A stretch of 64,000 nt of DNA, taken from the NCBI GenBank assembly GCA_964023205.1, contig OZ026848.1, positions 4,454,501 to 4,518,500 on the forward strand, read 5' to 3'. Shown one piece after another: positions 58,912 through 64,000 of this stretch. Numbering within the stretch: position 1 is the stretch's first letter; every line of letters starts with the position of its first letter. The notes under the pieces were generated by a model. It did not search any database, was not told where the DNA came from, and was given only the letters and a program-made list of their open reading frames with translations. Made by a program: the position numbers and the translations under genes. Source of the stretch: Lutraria lutraria. Lineage: Eukaryota; Mollusca; Bivalvia; Venerida; Mactridae.

Positions 58912-59795
58912 ATTATTTCTTAGCATCGGAATCAATATGAAAAAGTAACTGCATGATTTACTTCAACAACCTTTAAAAGACATGAAATTAATCCCGACTA
59001 CATCACTATAACTTAAAAGGGTTATATTTACTTACGAAAAGTACACGCTTTGCGACAACAATCTAGATCTGGGCTTAAAACGAGTTTTCGTCCATTTATG
59101 TACCGTCGGATTTCAACATAAATAAATGGATTTTGTCCTAAGAAATTGGTCAAATTAGAAGGAGATACTTACGATCTAACTTTTCGTGGAGCTCTACACC
59201 AATAAAAATGATTAGTAATTTGTGAATATTTGGGTATCTATTTCAATGCGATCTTCACCGTTTCACAATGACGGCCATCTTGCGCGCGATCACGTGATCG
59301 CTACACAACGCTTTAATTTACGGAGTCCAGACCCTTCTATTTGAGTGACCCTGTTATTTCTTAGCATCGGAATCAATATGAAAAAGTAACTGCATGATTT
59401 ACTTCAACAACCTTTAAAAGACATGAAATTAATCCCGACTACATCACTCTATAACTTAGAGGGGTTATATTTACTTACGGAAAATACACGCTTTGCGACA
59501 ACAATCTAGATCTGGGCTTAAACCGAGTTTTCGTCCATTTATGTACCGTCGGATTTCAACATAAATAAATGGATTTTGTCCTAAGAAATTGGTCAAATTA
59601 GAAGGAAATATTTACGATCTAACTTTTCGTGGAGCTCTACACCAATAAAATGATTAGTAATTTGTGAATATTTGGGTATCTATTTCAATGCGATCCTCAC
59701 CGTTTCACAATGACGACCATCTTGCGCGCGATCACGTGATCGCTACACAACGCTTTAAATTACGGAGTCCAGACCCTTCTATTTGAGTGACCCTG
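58912..59795. repeat. 442-bp tandem duplication, two copies
   Basis: 58912-59353 and 59354-59795 are the same sequence with few substitutions (TTAGCATCGGAATCAATATG start, ATTTGAGTGACCCTG end). Each copy holds the 16-bp palindrome GCGATCACGTGATCGC (59286-59301, 59728-59743). It lies between the two LINE relics. Confidence 0.9.
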
Positions 59796-60170
59796 GCTCT
59801 GTGTATTGTAGTTTCTGACAAAAAGATATTTTAAATTGTCTATGTAAAATCAAGTCATCACAGGGGCGGAGTCAATTTTGACCACATGGGAATATTTTGA
59901 ACAAACTTGGCAGAGTGCTATTAGACAATGCTACAACAAACATCTAAGCTCTAGGTCCTGTAGTTTCGGACAAGAAGATTTTTTATTCCTATTGCAGGTT
60001 GCAATGGCAACCATAGTTTTTAATGGACATACTTATGTGGGAAAATGTACTGCGGTATCAAATTATGTGTACGGTTTGAATAATAAAACATCTTATTTTT
60101 TTTCAATTGCAAAAGGGGTCTTGGACAAATCTTTCTCTAATTTAATTCTCACTTTTTCTCATTGGTATTG
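59796..60170. repeat. Dispersed molluscan-type repeat fragment
   Basis: GGGCGGAGTCAATTTTGACC, ATATTTTGAACAAACTTGGC and TAGGTCCTGTAGTTTCGGAC are phrases typical of a high-copy repeat; the 97-codon ORF here is a by-product. Confidence 0.4.
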
Positions 60171-60224
60171 ATATCTTCTACTAAATGAAAATAATTCTGG
60201 CATTGACCTAGAAAATTAGTCCTT

Positions 60225-60900
60225 AAACTTATTGTTTTGCTCTATGCCGATGACACTGTTTTTTTTGCTGAATCTGAAGAAAATTTAGTTAGCAGCTTAA
60301 TTCATTTAATACCTATCATAATGGAAGCTTCTTATTAATTATGGAAAAACTAAAGTGGTAGGAATACACGGTAATGAAATACAAAGATAAATGTAGTCAG
60401 TCTTGAAATTCTATATTCATACTAGGTATTTCCTTTAAAAAAATATAAAGTTTAATGATGCTAAGCAACACCTTATAGAACAAGCCAGGAAGGCACTTTT
60501 TGTACTTATTGATACGGAATTCGGATTTTTCAATAGCATGTCAGATTAAGTTGTTTGATCACATAGTTGTCCAATGTTTTACTGCACACAATGCCAATAT
60601 ACGAACTATTGTGTATTCTCACGTGTGGCATAGATCTGTGATATATTGCAACACTCGTTGAATTGAATGAAGACAGTGCTGTGCCGAAGGAATTGTCCAG
60701 AAAAAACAACACCAAACTTTGTGTTTTACCTGAACAATACGCAGTCGGAAGAATGCTTTTGAAGAAATCCGCATCGCATTTTGTTGCATTAAAATTACAT
60801 AATAGAATAGCGACTGTTCATCTATAATCGATATAAGAGCATCAATGTAATATATCACAATTCTGGTCTAGTGCATACTGGTGTGAAAGAGCAGGCAGGA
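60225..60900 (+). mobile_element. Decayed LINE reverse transcriptase, relic 2 (YADD and downstream)
   Basis: VLLYADDTVFFAESEENLVS (from about 60233) is an intact RT catalytic box. KLLINYGKTKVVGIHG (about 60330) is the LxINxxKTKVV segment. FNDAKQHLIEQARKALFVLI (about 60450) and IACQIKLFDHIVV (about 60533) match the C-terminal part of jockey-like elements that are common in molluscs. Frameshifts and stops separate them. Motif wording differs from relic 1, so this is a different LINE family, not a duplicate. Its upstream RT half is not recognisable before 60225. Confidence 0.7.
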
Positions 60901-61365
60901 TCTGGTAATAACTACATAAGTTTGTTTTAAAATTTCCCAGATAAACTTCCTTTCTTTATTCACAATGACAGACACAAAGACCCCCTATTTCTAATAAGGA
61001 ACTATCATATTGTGCATGATGTGATCGTTAAATCATATGTAAACAAGGCTGAGATCAAAGGAGCTCAACCAAAGGGCGCTTTATAGGGTACAACAGAGTG
61101 ACGTCGTATATGTATTGTTTAATGCGCCAAACGTTGCTGCACATTTAGTGTTTTATTGGTCAAGGTGTAGCAAAGTAAATAAATGACCAGATAAAGCTGA
61201 TTCGCCCAAAAAGTGTAACACATTTTATTAGAAAGTCGACGAACTTGAAGTTATTTGAAAGAACATGCAGTATGGAAGATAAAAGAAAAGCTATGTTAAT
61301 CAAATGAGGTCCATTGACACTTTGAAATTAAATTTGTCTTCTTTTGCGCGGCTGCTATTGTTTAA

Positions 61366-61530
61366 TTTGAAATTGATGAAGTTCATCGCAAATATGAAGG
61401 AAATGAAAAACCGGTTCAAGAAATGACAACTAACGAAATTAAACAAAGACTTCATAAGATTGGTATAACAACGGAAGTCAGATCTCGCCAAATGCTGGAA
61501 AAACGCCTTAAGGAATTTTCGGTGCTGTAA
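61366..61530 (+). pseudogene. SAP-motif-like ORF fragment
   Basis: An open stretch from just after a TAA to TAA at 61528-61530 reads FEIDEVHRKYEGNEKPVQEM, then TTNEIKQRLHKIGITTEVRS and RQMLEKRLKEFSVL. The last 32 residues have the spacing of a SAP DNA-binding motif (xxELKxxLxxxGLxxxGxxxxLxxRLxxF). No start codon or convincing acceptor is visible. It lies between a LINE relic and a mariner relic, so it is more likely the tail of a dead gene or element than a live exon. Confidence 0.3.
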
Positions 61531-61610
61531 ATATACCTGATATATAGCACAGACGTGTGTAATAAGATGAAATCAATTGATAAGACCACATGTTGCGGCA
61601 TCGGTTATCA

Positions 61611-62630
61611 CGAGGGGCATCCGTAAAGTTCGTGGACAGTGTTATTAATGAGACCAGTCATGTATATTTACGCCAAAATTTTATGTACATGTTATGCAAC
61701 ATGTTGACCAAATACATGCCAAATATCAGAGCGAAATATTGACAGATACAATTTTTACGCTATACAGATCAAAAGCACATATGGGTGCACGGAGCACTTC
61801 AACAAACTTCACATCGACGTCGTGACGTTATACTCACATATAATCACATTTTTTCGAAGTACTCGTCCTCAAATGTTATGCATTTTCTGTGTCTTTCCAC
61901 CCATTTAGAGAATACATTTTTGTATATCGTTATTCCAGCCACCGTCACATGTTCTTGCAAAACTGCGCATCGCCATTCTAATTTTCTCAATTAAATTCAA
62001 TCGTTCACTTTTCAATTTTGGGAAGATATCACTTAATCCATCGGTGCTAAATCTCGACTATGGGGACTGCATGCTAATTTCGCAAAGCCAAAATGAAAAT
62101 ATCACGTCAATATCAAATATCTTGATACTTTTTTTGAATTCTCAGCACTTGCAATGAACCTTAGTGTCTGTGTGAGTGTACACCCAGCCTTACACAGTAC
62201 TTGGTAGCAGCGCGCTGCTCTGTACGCTCTGACGTCGACTTAAGTTTCTTTAATGACTTGTAATAAGCACAGTTCTTCCTTGCTCTTTAACTTTGTTGAT
62301 TGGCTGGCAATTACTTGAAAATTTGGCGGCAAACGTCACAAATATTTGCTGCGGCGTCCAACGTCATCCTGTACTCTTCCGTTCATTTCTATACAAATTA
62401 CAGCACAAAGATTGCAACAAAATGGATCCGCTTAATTGCAAAAATTCAAAGTGCTCCGTAGGCGATGACTAGGGTCGCCTTGGTAACTCGTGTCCAGTGA
62501 CTACGTGAAAATATGACAACAGAACTTGAGACAATATATGTCAATTATTGCCATGACGAATTTTTAAAACTATCACATCATTATAAACCCAAAAAGTTAG
62601 GTTGTCCACGAACTTTACGGATGACCCTCG
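61611..62630 (-). mobile_element. Mariner-like DNA transposon relic, 1,020 bp
   Basis: The ends are inverted repeats of 28 bp with one mismatch (CGAGGG(G/T)CATCCG, then TAAAGTTCGTGGACA). TA follows the right end; CA, possibly a decayed TA, precedes the left end. The interior codes on the minus strand for the C-terminus of a mariner-type transposase and little else that is open, and the element is shorter than a full mariner (about 1.3 kb), so it has lost parts. It lies between the SAP-like fragment and the GIMAP-like exon. Confidence 0.75.
61844..61918 (-). pseudogene. Mariner transposase C-terminal fragment
   Basis: The minus strand reads NVFSKWVERHRKCITFEDEY, then FEKM and a stop. The pattern FxxWxxRxxKCIxxxGxYFEK is the usual end of mariner-family transposases. 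Upstream sequence such as DIFPKLKSER near 62030 fits the preceding region but is frame-broken; the catalytic Asp residues are not recognisable. Confidence 0.65.
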
Positions 62631-62937
62631 TAAATACATGTACATGTACTAGATTGACATTGATAACGTTTGTGCACTATGTTGATATCCATGCATTTTT
62701 AAGTAGAAAACACACTCTTGATATTTGCATAGAAAATACGGGATTTATGTTTAATGGATTATTCGTCAAGCACGTTGTTATGTCATTAAAATTTGAATAT
62801 CATTCATCAATGTTATAAGTAAACAGTATATACAAATAGTTCAACATGGCACGCTAGTCGATCCATATGCCATGACACATGTTTACACAGTGTATTATGT
62901 GCAGAAGTAAATTCGTATTACATATTTCTATTTGCAG

Positions 62938-63578
62938 GTTATTTTCGACTCATTGTTGTTGGTCACGACATGGAGGCAAAATGTGATGTAGCAAATGCAT
63001 TAATGAAGCAAAAGGATGCCTTTAAGCAATTTCATTGTCGCCGAAATATTTCAAAACCTTTGGTCGGAAAAGAAACTCTGACCGGTATGAAGTCCATTGT
63101 AGTATTAACACCAAACTTGAATACTCCCGCATTGACAAATGGAAAATCAGAATGGAAGAACGATACGAAAATAGCATTTTTGTACGTCAAAGATCATGGT
63201 AAAGTGTACGTTAACCACGAAGAATCTATCCAAAAATTAAAAAAAGAATTTCCACGCGTCAAAATACATACAATTGACTATACTGACAACACAAGCAAAG
63301 TGAATAGTTTTCATCGTGGTATGAAGTTTGATCAAATGGTCGAAATGGCAAGAACGATATTGATAGACATCAATAAACGACAATCAACAGGACTAAGACC
63401 ACCTTACAAAGGCCACGAAAACGTGCCAGGACGAGATAAAAATGATTTGAAACCTGAAGGTAAACCTGAAGATAAACCTGAAGCAGATAATCCATCTAAA
63501 CCTATTCTTGAGCCCAACGACACAGGTACTGATCAAGATACTCAAGGTTGGTACATTCGTTTACGTTCTATTTCATAA
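62938..63578 (+). CDS. AIG1/GIMAP-like domain protein with degenerate GTPase motifs (partial, internal or last exon)
   Basis: An open frame begins right after a good acceptor (TTCTATTTGCAG|GT) and runs to TAA at 63578; the first in-frame ATG is 62970. It reads GYFRLIVVGHDMEAKCDVAN, which lines up with the opening strand and P-loop of AIG1/GIMAP proteins (RLVLVGxxGxGKS), but the P-loop is GxxxxAKC: Lys kept, second Gly and Ser lost. SIVVLTPNLNTP sits where the G3 DTPG motif belongs. KIAFLYVKDHGKVYVNHEES followed by IQKLKKEF matches the post-G3 strand and (F/Y)xxEExxxxxxLxxxF helix. After residue ~150 (counted from Met) comes a Lys/Pro/Glu-rich tail with KPEGKPEDKPEAD repeats. Family placement is by eye. 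The tail may be spliced at GACACAG|GTACTG (63523) or CAAG|GTTGGT rather than ending at the TAA. Upstream exons were not identified. Confidence 0.5.
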
Positions 63579-64000
63579 TCATGTTCTTTGGCATCACTTT
63601 GATGCTATTCTACATGTGTATTAGTATTGCATATGACAACAGATGATTTTGTACGAAACCGCGATTTCGAATGCATCGTTGGTAATTACATTGTTTCTTA
63701 ATTATGTTGGAGTTGATACTTAGTACTTTTCTCCAATGCGATTTTTTCTGACACGTGGATTTAACCATCAAGTGAATTAGCTGTACTACACCATACGAAG
63801 TAAACTTTTAAAGTTTGTAACAAAAATGATGCGTTTTTGAAAGAGTATAACATATGATAATAAAACCCTACCTCTTTAATGCATTCCCTAGGCGTAACGG
63901 AGCAGTACAAATTCCATATATGTACAAATGCAATTTCTTAAGTTAATATAATGTTATGTTTATTCCGTATGGTTAATGAAAGACACAAGTAAAGTTAATA
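63579..64000. other. Right edge, nothing recognised
   Basis: A+T-rich DNA after the GIMAP-like exon; may be 3' UTR or an intron of that gene. AATAAAA at 63860-63866 is a possible poly(A) signal. Confidence 0.3.

Overview
The window looks like nuclear DNA of an invertebrate animal, most likely a bivalve mollusc. It is A+T-rich, its one complete gene is split by nine introns, and more than half of the rest is relics of mobile elements of types I associate with bivalves: tRNA-derived SINEs, long elements built of ~130-170 bp tandem units, many small inverted-repeat (MITE-like) elements and decayed LINEs. The species assignment is inference from repeat style. Splice sites were read by eye.

Genes. 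(1) A complete ceramide synthase gene (CerS, here copy A) lies on the minus strand from the ATG at 36314 to the stop at 20668. I could assemble ten coding exons (1,194 nt, 397 codons) with GT/AG boundaries and matching phases throughout; the protein has the CerS homeobox remnant, the TLC/Lag1p core with its His-His pair and an acidic C-terminal tail. (2) A second CerS first exon (copy B) lies 12 kb downstream on the same strand (8359-8555), with the same intron phase. Its further exons are not visible down to base 1, so it probably begins a tandem paralogue that leaves the window on the left. (3) At the right edge (62938-63578, plus strand) is an exon of a protein that resembles AIG1/GIMAP GTPases but has decayed nucleotide-binding motifs.

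Layout. 1-8.3 kb: SINE and MITE pieces, a 2.76-kb inverted-repeat transposon that split a SINE, and a 2.25-kb fold-back palindrome with a 9-bp target duplication. 8.3-8.6 kb: CerS-B exon 1. 8.6-20.6 kb: intergenic, with SINEs, microsatellites, a TTAA-flanked MITE and dispersed repeats. 20.6-36.3 kb: CerS-A, whose introns carry two copies of a ~1.16-kb repeat, a ~165-bp tandem array, a Harbinger-like element, a hAT-like fold-back element, a 78-bp hairpin and several MITEs. 36.3-57 kb: mostly intergenic, with a third 1.16-kb copy, two more hairpins, SINEs and Tigger-like MITEs. 57-62.7 kb: two LINE relics around a 442-bp tandem duplication, a SAP-like ORF fragment and a mariner relic. 62.9-63.6 kb: the GIMAP-like exon.

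The CerS gene is the only complete gene. The rest is mainly a record of mobile-element activity, in which several insertions can be placed in order because one element interrupts another.
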